Assembly: GCA_030549775.1 (NCBI GenBank)
Contig: CM060173.1
Span: forward strand, 34,344,110 to 34,408,109
DNA from: Tamarix chinensis
Taxonomy: Eukaryota; Streptophyta; Magnoliopsida; Caryophyllales; Tamaricaceae
Direction: 5' to 3'
Length of the DNA: 64,000 nucleotides
A program made the translations under genes and the position numbers. The notes beneath the pieces were generated by a model, which was given only the letters and a program-made list of their open reading frames with translations, did not search any database and had not been told where the DNA came from. Below are positions 10,021-22,731 of the stretch, piece after piece. Positions within the stretch are counted from its first letter, which is position 1, and each line of letters starts with the position of its first letter.

Positions 10021-13000
10021 AACCTTTCATTGTCTTAATCATACACCAAGTTGTTGTTGTAACAAATTATATTCTACTTATAGTTCTTCGTATTTGAACT
10101 TCTAGTCATGAGGTGCAGGTTGATGGTGAGAATACAATGAACATATTAAAATATTATAGTGCAAGAACTTATGTATAGAGACAAAATAAGTTACTAAAAT
10201 GCACATAATTGTATATAAAAACATATCATATCCATGTTGATGATGAAATTGAAGCAAAATTATAAGAATACACTTCACATTCACATTCAGGTTGTTCGTC
10301 TCTTATTGAGTTGGCTTTATATGAACAATAACTAACAAAAATGTCTGTGATACCCCCAAAATTTATAGTTAAAAGATTTTGTTTGTATAGAAGACAATAT
10401 ACTAAAAACTAGGGGTGCTACTATTGTGATCATCACAAGATTGACCCCCGACCAATCTCATACTAATCACATGGATAGAGAGAATAAAAGTATTAATGCA
10501 TGTAATCAATAGAAACCATAATAGTTTCAACATTTTATAAATAAGATAGAGTGCGTAATTGTTAGAGTTATTATAGAAATAAAAATCAAATACAATAATT
10601 CCTAATATGGGGGAAATAAAATGATAAATAAAATGACAAGGGAATCTGATAAAAATTAGTCTAGATAACACCCTCTTGCACCCCACAACAAATACAACAT
10701 GCCATCACTCAGTCCCGTTTAAGGCATTGCAGGCATCAAAGTTATCATAGGCATCATCACCTTCCTCCACAAACTCAGAAGGTCCCACTCCTCATGAGAA
10801 TGAGCAATACTTATGAAATGGGTGATCAGTATGCTATATACTGAGTGAGGTAACCATATGGCTAAGACCATGTATAACATGAAAATGTAAATACTACATA
10901 CAACACACGATTCAGATTAATCATCATTATTAAGATATAGTCCATTAACTTCATCTTTACATATCTCTCGAATTATATCCATGTGAGCATAAGAACCCCA
11001 CTATGATAGCAGAAAATACTACTCTATGGCGGAACACACCTTGCTATTATTTTTGTCGATGGACTGAAATTCATCCTAAACTGGCCTCAACTCATGTGGT
11101 GTTTAAGTTAGTGTCTTTTCCATGATTTATTACCATATAAGGTTTGGTTTATCAAGCTCAAAGCCTCAACTATTATAGCAGGTGTACCGAATGAACTCCA
11201 AGGCAAAAAGGCTCTTGGATACTATGATAGCCAATAGACCAGAAAACACTCTAACCTAGGCCAAACTTGACAATCTTTCACTTCAAGTACTTAGTGTTTT
11301 ACTCATGTGTTATTCCACACATAACCCCAAATTGATATGTATATCCTCAGTGGCCTCTCGATTCATACCCCAGAATTCCTAAATAACCTAATCCCATATC
11401 TTGGGACAACTACACTCCCCAAGATTCCAAAACCTCTAGTGCACCTTTCCCCTACTCATCATTAAATCCAAATCTTCCTTGAATATTGGTCAAGGCCCAA
11501 TTTCCTATCCTTCCACCTTATCTGACCATTACCCACTAGAGTTTTCCCTTAGAAACCCTAATTTTGCCTATATGACTCTAACCTCTCTTTATTGTACATG
11601 ACACAGATCCCCTTGATTCCATCAACATCACTCCACTCAACCCATATTCAACATCACAACCCTTCTCCCCATCTTCCACATGTGATAAGAGAACCCTATT
11701 TGGCCACCCTAAAGCCCTAATACTCCTCCTTTCTTTTACAAAATTCCTTTGCATATACATCCCACCCTCTTTATCACTTAACTCAACCCCTTCCTAAGAA
11801 ACCCTTATAATCTCAACCCTAACTCAAACCAATTGCCATCAATCCTTTAACATACTCCCCTACTTATTTTTTCCCCTAAAACCCTAGTTAATCCCCCATG
11901 CACACTTCTGCCAACACACTAACTATCTTTCACCTAAAGACTCCAATCACCCAAAGTATTCTTTCCACACCATGATTAAACCTTAAACCACCTTTTTTCA
12001 TGTAAACATTACCCTCATGCAAAGTCTAATAACCCCATGCAAGCCTTAAACTTTTTATATAAGTTTCACTCCAACCCTTTCTTTTATTATTATTATCCAT
12101 TTATTTTATCACTTATGGATCATAAGGTACTTAAGCTTCTTTTCACTTCTTCCTAATCACTCCATTTTTATTTCTTTTAGATCCCCACAGCCTCATCATA
12201 CCACCTAAGGCCTCCTAGCTTACATGTTATATAAAAATAACTATATATAATAGCATGTCATAAAATACAAGTCATATCACACATATTAACTTATACATAA
12301 GTTACCTTAGCTCTATCCAAAGCAAGCTACACTACACACATTTTACTCTATACTCACATATAATACATAGCACATATCAAAACATCCATGAACACTTAAA
12401 ACATACAACTAAACCTTACCCATATCCTTACCTAATAGGATACTAGTCTTGGAGCATGAATCCTATGCTTCTTTTTGGGAAGGGTTTGGTCCACCTATAA
12501 AAATGGAACACTAATATTAACTTTCTTTTTACTCCTTTCCCTTTTCTTTTATTTTTTTCTAAATATATATTAGTAAAGAGATCAATAATAAAAATAATAA
12601 TAAGGTTAATAATAGAAAATTTAAAATAAATTATACTAAATAAAAATAAGAATTAGGGCACAATCAGAGAGGATATGATAGCTAAGATTGTAGCGGCGGC
12701 GGCGACTTAATGGTAGTGGAGGTGGTGGTGATAGAAAATATAGGATTTTGGGGTGGAAAAGGGGAGGGAGGTGGTGTTTGTTTTTTATGGTGGTGGTGGT
12801 AGCATGCCACATCGGTGGCGCAGCTGAAGGCGGTGGTGGTGGCCAAAAGTGGATGAGAGGAAAGGAGGAGGAAGGAGGAAGAGAAAAAGGAAATAGTGGG
12901 TGTGGGAAGGTATATGAAGGTAATGGAGGTGGTGGATATGGTTATGGAGGTGGAATAAGGGGTGGGGAAGGGTTCAAAAGGAAAATCTAGCTGTCCACTT

Positions 13001-13115
13001 TGCATAGGTGGGGAGAGTAGAGGGTGGTGTAGGGAAGAGAGTGGGTGGTAGTTTTGACGGCAGGGCAGCGCGGAGGTGGCGATGGCCACGACTAAAGGGG
13101 ATATGGGAGAAGAAG

Positions 13116-14103
13116 TGATGCAGGAGCAAACACTCAGAACTTAGCTTTCATAATTATGGAACCAATTATTCTTCATTTGGAAAGTGTCTCTGAAAATTTT
13201 GAAGACCAACGGATGGTTATGTTACTCGAAATGTAACAAACAAGTAATTAAATGTCTACATGCATGTGCATGGCATAAAAGGAGGGAGTAACAATTTTCA
13301 TTAGAAGGATGTTAGAAGGATTTTTGAGTACTATTAAGTTATTTAGCTAATTTATTAATTGATTAATAAATTAGGAGAATAAATTTGGCATAAAGTAGCA
13401 TAAAAGTAGCATAATATCTTTTAACTTGGAATATTTTGGAATAAGCTTTAGCTAGTGGTAGAAAAGTCAAATTATTCTTAAATTTTGAGCATATGGCATT
13501 TATTATGATTATTGAATTTGAAGATCAACATTGATTGAATTCTATGTGAGTTCAAGCTTAAGCAAATCAAATCTATGTGAACATTTTGGCCTGAAAGTTT
13601 TAATCTCTTCGTTTGTGTGATTAATCCATATCTTTTATACTATTATTAATCCATATTTTTTTCCCTAATTACCACCAAATTAATACTCTATTTCATAGCT
13701 AAACCAAACTCTCAATTGGTAGACCAAAACTAAAAGCCTTAAACATTCATTTGAAAACCTAACCATCCATATCAACCAAACACCACCTTATTTCCTCTTC
13801 TTCAAACCAAACCCTAACCCTAACCCTAAACCACGACTCTAACCATCATCCAAACCCATACTTTTGAAACCTCATCATCATCATCTCATCATATTCAAAT
13901 CAAAATCATTATTAATTCATCACCATCAACGAATCACCATCATCATTTTTCTACCATAATTCAAACTATCATCATCTTATTTGTATCACTTTTGAACCTT
14001 TAGTCTTTACACTCACGATAACCGAGCCTTTATCATCTCATCCAAACTCCATTCAAACCATTAGATCCATATAATTGAAGATTACACCCTCCCACACACA
14101 TCA
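13116..14103 (+). mobile_element. Solo LTR J, same family as the LTR at 47327
   Basis: It starts TGATGCAGGAGC and ends CACACACATCA, with duplication AGAAG at 13111-13115 and 14104-14108. Both ends resemble the gypsy LTR at 47327-48151 (TGATGCAGGAGC...ACACGCATCA), which confirms the family. No internal domain is present, so this is a solo LTR inside element A. Short TTATGGAACCAAT-type matches also link it to the sequence after 50354. Confidence 0.82.
13810..13830 (+). repeat. Short telomere-like run inside LTR J
   Basis: Three consecutive CCCTAA units occur here. Plant telomeres use CCCTAAA, so only the last unit fits exactly. The run is short and lies inside an LTR rich in CCTAACC words, so it is more likely internal simplicity than a chromosome-end relic. 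Confidence 0.6.
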
Positions 14104-16139
14104 AGAAGGTAGGGAAATTTTGGGCAGAAAAAAAAAGAGATAATAGGAGGGGTGAAGGAGAGCTTTTATGTAATTACCCTAAATTTTAAAACTTATAATT
14201 TAATAAATAACCCTCATTTGGGATAATTTAATTTGTAAATTTATTTAATGGATTTTTTGGTGTATAAAAATATATATGAATATTTAATAAATTAAAATAA
14301 ATAATTTGTTATTTTATCATACTTATTATATTTAAATAATTTTTCAAACCAATATTTTACTAAAATTAACTTTTTAAACCAATATCTTAAATTTTAAATA
14401 AATTAAATTATATATGAAATATCATTATTCTAAAAATTATTTTAATTTTATTTCCCCCATTTTCTTTTTTCCTTTTTCTTCCTTTTTTTTCCTCCTTTTC
14501 ATTTTTTCTTCCTCTTCGGGCTGCCCGGCCTGCATCCCTCCTTTTCCCTCATATTAGGCTGGTGGGACTTTCTTTCTCTCCCTCTTCCTCATGTCTAACC
14601 TACTATAGTCCGTCTCTCGCTTCTTTTTCTTTTCCTTTCCTGCCCACTGGTTGGCCCAACACAACCTTCTTCCTTTCCCTCTCCCTCACCCACATGGGGT
14701 TGTCTTGCTCCCTCCTTTCCTTTCCTCACCTAATCGGCCTACAACCTCTCCTCCCTTCTTCTTCCCTTCTCCTTCCTTCTTCGACCATCCTCCATGGTAG
14801 CCCACAACTAGTGCCTACAACCGCCTGCCTTCCCCTAAAACTCTCCTCTCTCTTTCTCTCTCTCCCTCTCTCCCCATCCCTTTCCCTTCCATTTTTGAGC
14901 CAAAATTAGCCCTCCCTTGTGTGGTCTTTTCTTTCCTTTTTTTCCTTCTTCCTAAAACCCACCACCCTACCCATTGACCTGCAACCTCCCCTTGCTACCA
15001 CCTAGTTGGCACCCTTACCTCCTCTCTTCTCCTTCCTATTTTTATTCTTATCTCCTACTCATTTTCGTCCTAGTTCGAGCCTCCCTTTCATTATCGACAT
15101 CCCTTTTTTATCCCTTGTTCTCCTCTTCTCCTCCTCCCCTGTTTTCACTTCCCCACCTCTAACCTCCATTGTTGCCACCTAACCTCCCACCACAGCCACC
15201 TCCTTGACACCCCTTCAACTTCCCTACACAACCCATCACCCTTACTCACCCTACAACCCCCTTACCTTCCTTCCTTTTCTTTCCCCTCCTTCTCGACCTC
15301 CACCCTACACCACAATTGTGCACCCCCTCCACAACCACCAATCGACTCCCTGGCTACTCCCCTACCACCACCTTGCATCCCCTTAGCCAAAACCCCATAT
15401 ACCCACTCCCCTCTTCTATTCTTTTCCCTTCCTTCTTCTCCTCTACCCAACCTCGCACCCATCTTTCTAGCCCTACAACCACCGCCTCTACCACCCTAAG
15501 CAACTACCTACACTCCTACTCCCTCCCTGCATGCATCCACCACACTTACTCCCCTTCACAATCCCTCAACCAAGCCCTTAAAATCCTTAACCAAACTAAC
15601 CTCTCCCTTTTCCCCAATTCTCCTCTTTGACCCCCTTCTTCTTTAATTTTCATGCATACAACTCACCCTACTCATCCAGCCTGAGCCCTAGCTTTTATTT
15701 TGAGTCCAATTTTTGTTAATTTCAAAGTATAAAAATAGTTGATATTATTATATATTAATTAAGCTTTTGGTAAAAGTTTATTCTTTTATTTTCTACTTCC
15801 AATATACTAATTTTTGTATTATTTTTAGGTATTAATTTTTACTAATCAAAGCTCAAACCTTTTACTAGAGTACTGGCAAGGTTTAATTATTGTTGGAAAT
15901 AAGATAACCATTATCTCTACTAAAATGTGTGGACATAAGTATGTTAGCAAATTAGGGTTTTTATTATGTTTATATGCATGATTTATGATGTTAGGTATAA
16001 CATAATTTGTGGTGCATGTTGGTTGTCAAAATGAAAATCTTGTTGATTTCTGTGTCATGTATATGATAGTTAAAGAAGGAGCCTTACTATTAAGGATAAT
16101 GTTAAATGCATATATATGACATGATAAGTTAATGTGGCC

Positions 16140-17340
16140 ATAAATAATGTTAATATAAGCCCTAGGGGCATTTTAGTAATTTTCTTGTATAAAGGTATAG
16201 CTTAAATAAGTATGTGAAGTAGGTGATAATGAGTATCAATAATAAGTGAGAATACTTGGTGGTGTTGGATGATGTATATGGACCATACACATTAATAGTT
16301 TATGTGGTGAGAGTATTTTACTAAAATTGCTATAATAAGGGAGAAATGATAATTTATAAGAGTAAAGGGGGTAAAATGGTAAATGAATAAGTAAGAAGGG
16401 ACTTTTTAGTAATTTTACATGGAAAACGGGAGAACTTCGTAATTTTTGTGAGTTATAAGGTATTTTGGTAAATTAATTAAAGGATAAGGGTATTTTGGTA
16501 ATTTGGCATAAAGGAAGGGTATTTTGGTAATTTTGTGAGTAAAAGGGATAAAATGGTGGCTTAATAAAAAAATATGGGTATTTTGGTAATTTAATATAAA
16601 GGAAGAATAACTTAGTAATTTGGGTTAGTAAAAGGGGTAAAATTGTAGTTTAGTAGATAAGGGGGTATTTTGGTAATTTGACATAAAGGAAGGATAACTT
16701 GATAACTTGGTGAATAAAAGGGGTAAAATGGTAAGTAAGAAAGGGTATTTTATTAATTTGGCATAATAAGGGGCAAATTAGTAATTTTGATAAGTAAGAA
16801 AGGTAATTTGATAATTTAACCAACCAAAAGAGAAATTTGGTAATTTTAATAAGTAGTGCAATTTGGTAATTTAACAAACCAAAAGGGTAATTTGGTGATT
16901 TTAATAAATAAGAAGGGAAATATGGTAATATGACCAACGAAAGGGGGGAACTTGGTAAATTTAATAAGTATGAAGAGTAATTTGGTAATTTAACTAACCA
17001 AATGGGCAATCTGGTAAATGTAGCAAGTATAAATGGTGATTTGGTGATTTAATAAACTTGAGGGGCAATTTAGTAATTTAAACAATTATAAAGGGCAGTT
17101 CGATAATTTAACTAACTAAAGAGTAATTTGGTAGCTTAACAAATATGGGGGGTAAAGTGGATGATTTACTAAGTATGGAGGATAATTTGGTAGTCTAGTA
17201 AATGCAAGGGGTATTTTGGTAATTATACAAACATGAAGGTAATATTATAATTTGGAAAATAAAAATGGATGACTTAATAATTTTAAAAACTAGGGGTATT
17301 CCAATAATTTTGAAAGGATGATGGGGGTAAATCGGTAACT
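16140..17340 (+). repeat. Minisatellite in element B
   Basis: Dozens of imperfect units are built on GGGTATTTTGGTAATTT, AATAAGTAAGAAGG and AAAGGGGTAAAATGG, each about 30-40 bp. The unit differs from the arrays found at the matching place in C, D and F. Confidence 0.85.
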
Positions 17341-19188
17341 TGTATATAACATGTCAATAGATTTAATAAATCTCCATAATAAGACATAAGTAATATTGAA
17401 TAATAAGATGAGGGTATTTGATAAATCACTGAGTACCATAAGAACATGGCATATGATAGGGTTAGATGGACAACTAAGGGTGTGATATGGTGTTTATCTC
17501 ATATTCATGCAAAAGGTGCCGTAATCATTAATTATGCATGGTAATGTGTGTTGGATGTGTTACAAGACATGTTAGCGTTAAGTGTTCCATGATCCTTAGA
17601 TGTAGACTAATCAGACCTTACGATCGACCCTTATGTCATATGAATAAATGGAAATCAATTTTGAAATGGAAATGGATGATGTAAGGATGGCCTTAGTAGT
17701 TTCTTTGAGTTAATATGGATAACCATATGAATAAGGATTACTTAATAATAACATAAAAAAATGGGAATGAATAAGTATGTGGTTGTTGTGTTTCTCATTT
17801 AAGACACTAATAATTAAAGTGGAAGACCTCGAGATAGAGAATGGTGGCTCTTTATGGGTGGCTACCCCATATATGTGTTTTAGCCCACAATTATTATAGT
17901 GTTTGTTGATGTGCTTTATTACCCCAGCAAAGCCTTACATCTTACTCTATCTAGCTCTATGGACCTATTTAGAGAGTATGCATACTTATGCCCTCGTGTA
18001 CCACCACGACCAAGGTACCTTTGTGTCTTTAGGTTGATGGTCCAAGGGTATTGTGTTGCTAGTATGCACTAGTATGACTAGTGTACCTTTACGTCTCTAC
18101 ATTCTTGATTTTCCCCTCGAGTTAAATAAATGGATTTTTTGTGTTAATTAAATAGAAAAAACTAATCATGTAAATTAAAATATTATTGAGCCAGACCTAG
18201 ATGGATTATATTATTCATAGTGGTCCACTGGTTATAATAGTAGCTAGAAGCACTTTTCCCTAGAAGATGTATATGGGTACTGGTCTACCTATTATAATAG
18301 TGGCTAGGTGTGTATTATCTTGGAGTGTATTTTAGTCCATCGGCTATAATAGTAGGAGATCCTAAGCTTAATAAACCAAATCTTAGATATTAATAAATTA
18401 TGAAAAAATACTAATCACTTATAGTGGGATGCTACGTGAGTTGATGCTAGACTGATCCACTGGCGATAATGGTGGCCAAGAGCCCTCTACCTTAGAAACC
18501 AGTCCACTTGCCAATAATAATGGTCAGTTGCATTTTTCCCTAAAGTGTATTTTCGATCCATTGATTATAATAGTAGGGTTCCTGCACTCACATGGATATA
18601 ATTTGAGAGATGATGATAACTAATTGTTTAATTAATAGCTTATGACTAAAAGTTTTTATTTCACGTGTATGATATATTGATATGGTATATGTTTCACTTT
18701 GGTTCTTATCCCTACCTGGGTATATGATGACATTGCTAAGTATACGGATTTTTTGTTACACATTCACTATTATGTGCGGTGCTGCATTGGGTGTTAGGCC
18801 TTATGTTGATTGTGATGTTCCTATGCCTACATATGTTATCATCTTATATCATTATGTATTATGTGTTGTATGTAGGCCTTACCTTTTGGTTTGGTATAAA
18901 GGGTTATTCAGTACCATAGTATTGAAGGGTACCATTTGTGAGCCTCTCCTTATTTAATAGGCATTGTAGGTGATATTCAAGTGGGCATTGGGTAAAAGTG
19001 TAAGGATTATCCAGGAATGACTTTAGAAATTTTCTTTTAACCTTTTATTTCCTTGTTTAAATTGATTTTTATTCTTATAACCTCTAAGAATGAGTTTTTT
19101 TTAATCTTTTGTAATGTTTTTATCACACTACTCTAATTTAAATGAAATTTAATTTGTGTGAATTGTATTGTGGTTCATTTTAGCCTTT

Positions 19189-19236
19189 ACACTTAGTACT
19201 GGGGCAATAGGAGGAAACTAATCTGGTACTAAGTGT
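19189..19236 (+). other. Conserved terminal hairpin (copy B)
   Basis: ACACTTAGTAC (19189-19199) is perfectly complementary to GTACTAAGTGT (19226-19236) across a 26-base loop, about 97 bases before the element end. Related arms occur in D (about 38300-38370), E (about 55490-55545) and F (about 56985-57045). Confidence 0.7.
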
Positions 19237-20387
19237 GGTGAGAATATCTCCAAAATTTATAGTTTTTTTTTTTACTTCTACTAGTTTTTAAATAAAACAA
19301 AATTTTTTAGTAGTGAATTTTAGGGGTGTTATATTTTATAGGTGTAGGGGAGGAGAAGAAGACAATAGGTAATGAGGATAAGGGAATGGGAGGGGTAGGT
19401 GGTTACCAATTTGTGGTGGCATGCTAATGAAAGCTTACAATGGTGTAGGTTCGCAAGGGTAGGGTTAGGTTTCTAGGGTAGGTTTATAAGGGTTAGGTGG
19501 GGATGTTGGGGCTATAGAGGGGCGGGGACCAGTGCAAAGCAGTGCTAGTTGCACACTCTACAAGTTAGGATGAGGGGAAGGTGAGGGAAAAGGGAGAGCT
19601 ATGGCTGCAAAGCAGCCATGCGTGTCACATGATTACGTGGGGGGGGAGGTAGAAGATGAGGGAAAAGGGGGAAGAAATGGAAAGAGAAAGGGAGAAAAAT
19701 GAAAGATAGGGCAGGGGAGACCTGGGCCGCACGAGGAGAAAAAAAAGAAAAGGGGGGTTGCGTCATGCAGGAAGGAAGGAGAATTGGGGGAAGGGGAAGA
19801 AGTGGGCCGCGCTGAGTGGGACCCAAACCGACGAGGAAGGGAGAAAAAGAATGAAAAGAAAAAAAAATGAAGAAAAAAAGAGAAAAGAAAGAAAAAGGGA
19901 AAAGGAAAAAAAGAAAAAATAAAAATGAGGTAGTTGGAATTTTTAAAATTTTTTGGAATAATAAAATTTATAAAAAATAAATAATTTTTTCATTAATTTA
20001 AAAATTATGGTTATAAATTTCATAAAATCTATTTTTGTTTAGTAAATTATTCTAACATCAGCTAATTTGATTCCTACATTATTTTCCACATTTTGGCTTG
20101 AATTCTTTTTATTATAATAACATTATTTTATTAAAAGATGGTGTATTTAATTAAATCCCATATAATAAACCCTATTTTATTATTAATTTCTAAATTAAGG
20201 TTTTTGGGGTATTACAATGTCATAAAATTGTATAACTTTTTGTGAGCATTATATCAAATGAAATATAATCATTTATGACCAAACTAACCCTTTCTTCAAA
20301 ATTATCCCTTTTTTTTTGGTAATTAATAATGAATATTATTAAAACCAAAGAGAAGAGAATACATCAAGAGAATCTAAAGCATACACC

Positions 20388-20849
20388 TTAGGGAAATCTC
20401 CTACTATTTTGCATATTCATACACGTGTTTCTAGTATTACATAGACAAAGTCTAATATGAAACCGCTTTATAATATCCTTCACCATGTGAGTTGGATGGT
20501 ATGAAAACCCATTAAACATCGTGGAGTTTCTACATCGCCAAATCTCATATTGAACTTCTCCAAATATCACCTTAGTGCTCTTAGCTCTAAAATCCTCCCC
20601 CTTTGTGGCCTGTGATAATTGCTGAATCAAAGAATCCCAGTTTGCAGCCTAGACATCCATACCCATCCAAGAGCTAATCATCTCCCAAATATTTCTAGCA
20701 AAACCACAATGTATAAACAGGTGGTCCATTGATTCTGTAGATTCTGCACACATGCCACATTCAATGGTATGTGAGAGTTCCATTTTCTTAATCTGTCTTT
20801 GATTGGGAGGCTCTTTTGGCAGGCAAGCCAGGTTATAAAAGAGAATCTA
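20388..20849 (-). pseudogene. LINE 1 zf-RVT and C-terminal remnant
   Basis: On the minus strand, a zf-RVT zinc region CGMCAESTESMDHLFIHC (about 20710-20765) leads through GFARNIWEMISSWMG to the tail region KVIFGEVQYEIWRCRNSTMF, ending at a stop at 20388. The remaining 70 bases to the poly-A tail are 3' untranslated sequence. Confidence 0.87.
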
Positions 20850-21584
20850 TGTAACACCCCAAAATTTACACATTTGTTTTAAAAATAAATACTCATAAAT
20901 TAAAATCGTAAATTCTGGGGATGTTATCGCCACACTTAGTACTAGACCGGCTCACTCCTACCATTCCACTTCCAAGTGGCTAAGAAAACACCATTAATAA
21001 TACCATACAAACTCAAATTTATAAAAATGAACATCAGAGTACGCGTAAGTCTTACATAAATCAAAATACCAATTATTTTTTTTCAAATAATAATTAAACA
21101 ACATTAATAAAGTTGTTTCTACAACTTAAACACAATAAAAATAACATGAGTCATAAATTAAAAGAAAACGGCCATGTCTCTCTAGAAATTGATCCAGCAT
21201 ATCTATCACTCTGCCCCTGCTGATGTCCCATAGACATCGATAACATCAAAGTAGGTGTCTCCTACCTGCAACAGATTAAACGGGCTTTCTGCTCATGGGA
21301 ATGAGCAACACCCTTTAAATGGGTGATCAGTACGCTACGTACTACGTAAGGTAACCGAGTACTAAGGCTGACACATAACACATTAATTCATGCAGGATAA
21401 AGACCGACATACATTTACAAACCCACACATATGATACATAGAAGCATAGAATGAAATCCATAATTTATAATTTACAAGTCCACCCATAAGGCCCAAAAAT
21501 GTCCAGATTAATTATTTAGTCTTTCTTTTATCAAAAGTCGATACGCACCATGCCTTTTATCAGATCCATACGAAAATAGGAACA

Positions 21585-21905
21585 CCCCACTATTATAACT
21601 GGTTGGCCAGTCACACATAGGACCTCATGTCCTAACCACTATTATTATCGGTGGATCGGTCACATATAGGGTAAAACCCTAACCACTATTCCTGACCGGT
21701 GGATTGGTCTGGTTCCTGCTCGTATGGTGTTTCACTGTCAGTAATCAGTGTCTTTTAAGAGCTTTAACCCTACTATTACCGGTGGGCTGGTCACACATAG
21801 GACCTCATGTCCTAACCACTATTATTACCGGTGGATCGGTCACACATAGGGTAAAAACCCTAACCACTATTCCTGACCGCTGGATCGGTCTGGACCCGAC
21901 TCAAT
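21585..21905. repeat. Dyad array in element C
   Basis: Six units of CCACTATT-type sequence each followed by a form of CCGGTGGATCGG, spaced by phrases such as CACACATAGG and CCTAACCACTATT. The same array occurs in E, F and the segment captured by element G. Confidence 0.85.
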
Positions 21906-21989
21906 AATCTTCCACTTTAAAAGATCAGTGTCTTAAGTATTTTAATCACAACACTTTCCATTCACAAACATTTACCTAGACATGCATAA

Positions 21990-22570
21990 CTAACTCCATG
22001 CAACCCTAGTTCCCACTCAAACCTTAACTCAACGTAAACCACACTTCCATGCAACCCTAGCTTCCATACAAACCCTAACTCCATGTACTACACTTCCATG
22101 CTAACCCTAGCTCCCATGCAAACCCTAACTCCACGTACCCCACTTCCATGCAAACCCTAGCTCCCATGCAACCATTAACTCAAAGTAGACATATTTCTGT
22201 GCGAACCCTAATCCACATGTAAACCCTAGCTTCACATAGACCACACTTCCATGCAACCTCAATTCATATGCAAACCCTAGCTCCACATTTACCACACTTC
22301 CATGCAAACCCTAATTCATATGCAAATCCTAACTCCACTTATGCCACACTTCCATGCAACACCAATTCATATACAAACCCTAGCTCCACATATACCACAC
22401 TTCCATGCAAACCATAGTTCATAAGCAACCCTAACTCCACATAGACATACGTCCATGCAAACCCTAACATCATGCCCTTTCATGCAAAGCCCTAGCATCA
22501 TGTCTTTTCATGCAAACCCTAACACCATGCCATTTTATGCCAAACCCTAACACCACATTGTTACACTCTC
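21990..22570. repeat. Minisatellite in element C
   Basis: About fifteen imperfect units combine CTTCCATGCAAACCCTAG, CTCCATGTA and CACTTCCATGC. Placed where B, D and F hold other minisatellites. Confidence 0.82.
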
Positions 22571-22731
22571 CATCATTATTTTACAACCCTAATATGCATG
22601 TCTTAAGGCCATATCATACAATAATAATAACATAAACATACACATAATCTTCATGTCATGATTTATTCATACCAACATAATTCAACTCTATAATCATACC
22701 ACATACGAAATAATTAATAATAATAAACAGA

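Larger units (their letters stand above)
8731..10340. other. A+T-rich intergenic DNA, no gene seen
   Basis: This stretch holds a short dispersed repeat (8740-8826), a C+T-rich patch (9060-9175), an AT microsatellite and a weak minus-strand coding-like fragment (about 9860-10020). Nothing else could be assigned. The left part may belong to the pre-insertion locus of the sulfotransferase. Confidence 0.5.
14169..19333 (+). mobile_element. Giant LTR element B, nested in A
   Basis: It starts TGTAATTACCCTAAATTT and ends GAATTTTAGGGGTGTTATA. TTTTA flanks it at 14164-14168 and 19334-19338. At 5165 bp it is the longest clean copy and lies opposite to its host A. It contains, left to right, an A+T-rich start, a C+T-rich zone (14450-15640), a minisatellite (about 16140-17340), decayed dyad units (18190-18560) and the terminal hairpin. 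Its last bases TATA replace the usual TACA. No open frame of note. Confidence 0.87.
10346..20216 (-). mobile_element. Giant LTR element A (with J and B nested inside)
   Basis: The plus strand starts TGTGATACCCCCAAAATT and ends GGTTTTTGGGGTATTACA. The five bases before (ATGTC, 10341-10345) equal the five after (20217-20221), so both ends belong to one insertion. Removing J and B and their duplications leaves about 3.7 kb. There is no coding capacity. A GA-rich block at 19810-19920 and an A+T-rich end match the starts of copies C and D. By family comparison its transcriptional sense is minus. I interpret it as a solo LTR of a large-LTR gypsy retrotransposon. Confidence 0.85.

Noticed and set aside
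12682..13089. Pro/Ser/Thr-rich minus-strand frame in element A
   Set aside because: This is the counterpart of the F leader. The composition follows the G-rich strand, and the frame is not conserved with F.
13810..13830. Interstitial telomere
   Set aside because: Only three units, mostly CCCTAA rather than CCCTAAA, inside an LTR with many similar words.
14562..15630. Ser/Pro/Leu-rich frames in element B
   Set aside because: They lie in a C+T-rich part of an LTR with no domain, no conserved start and no similarity in other copies.
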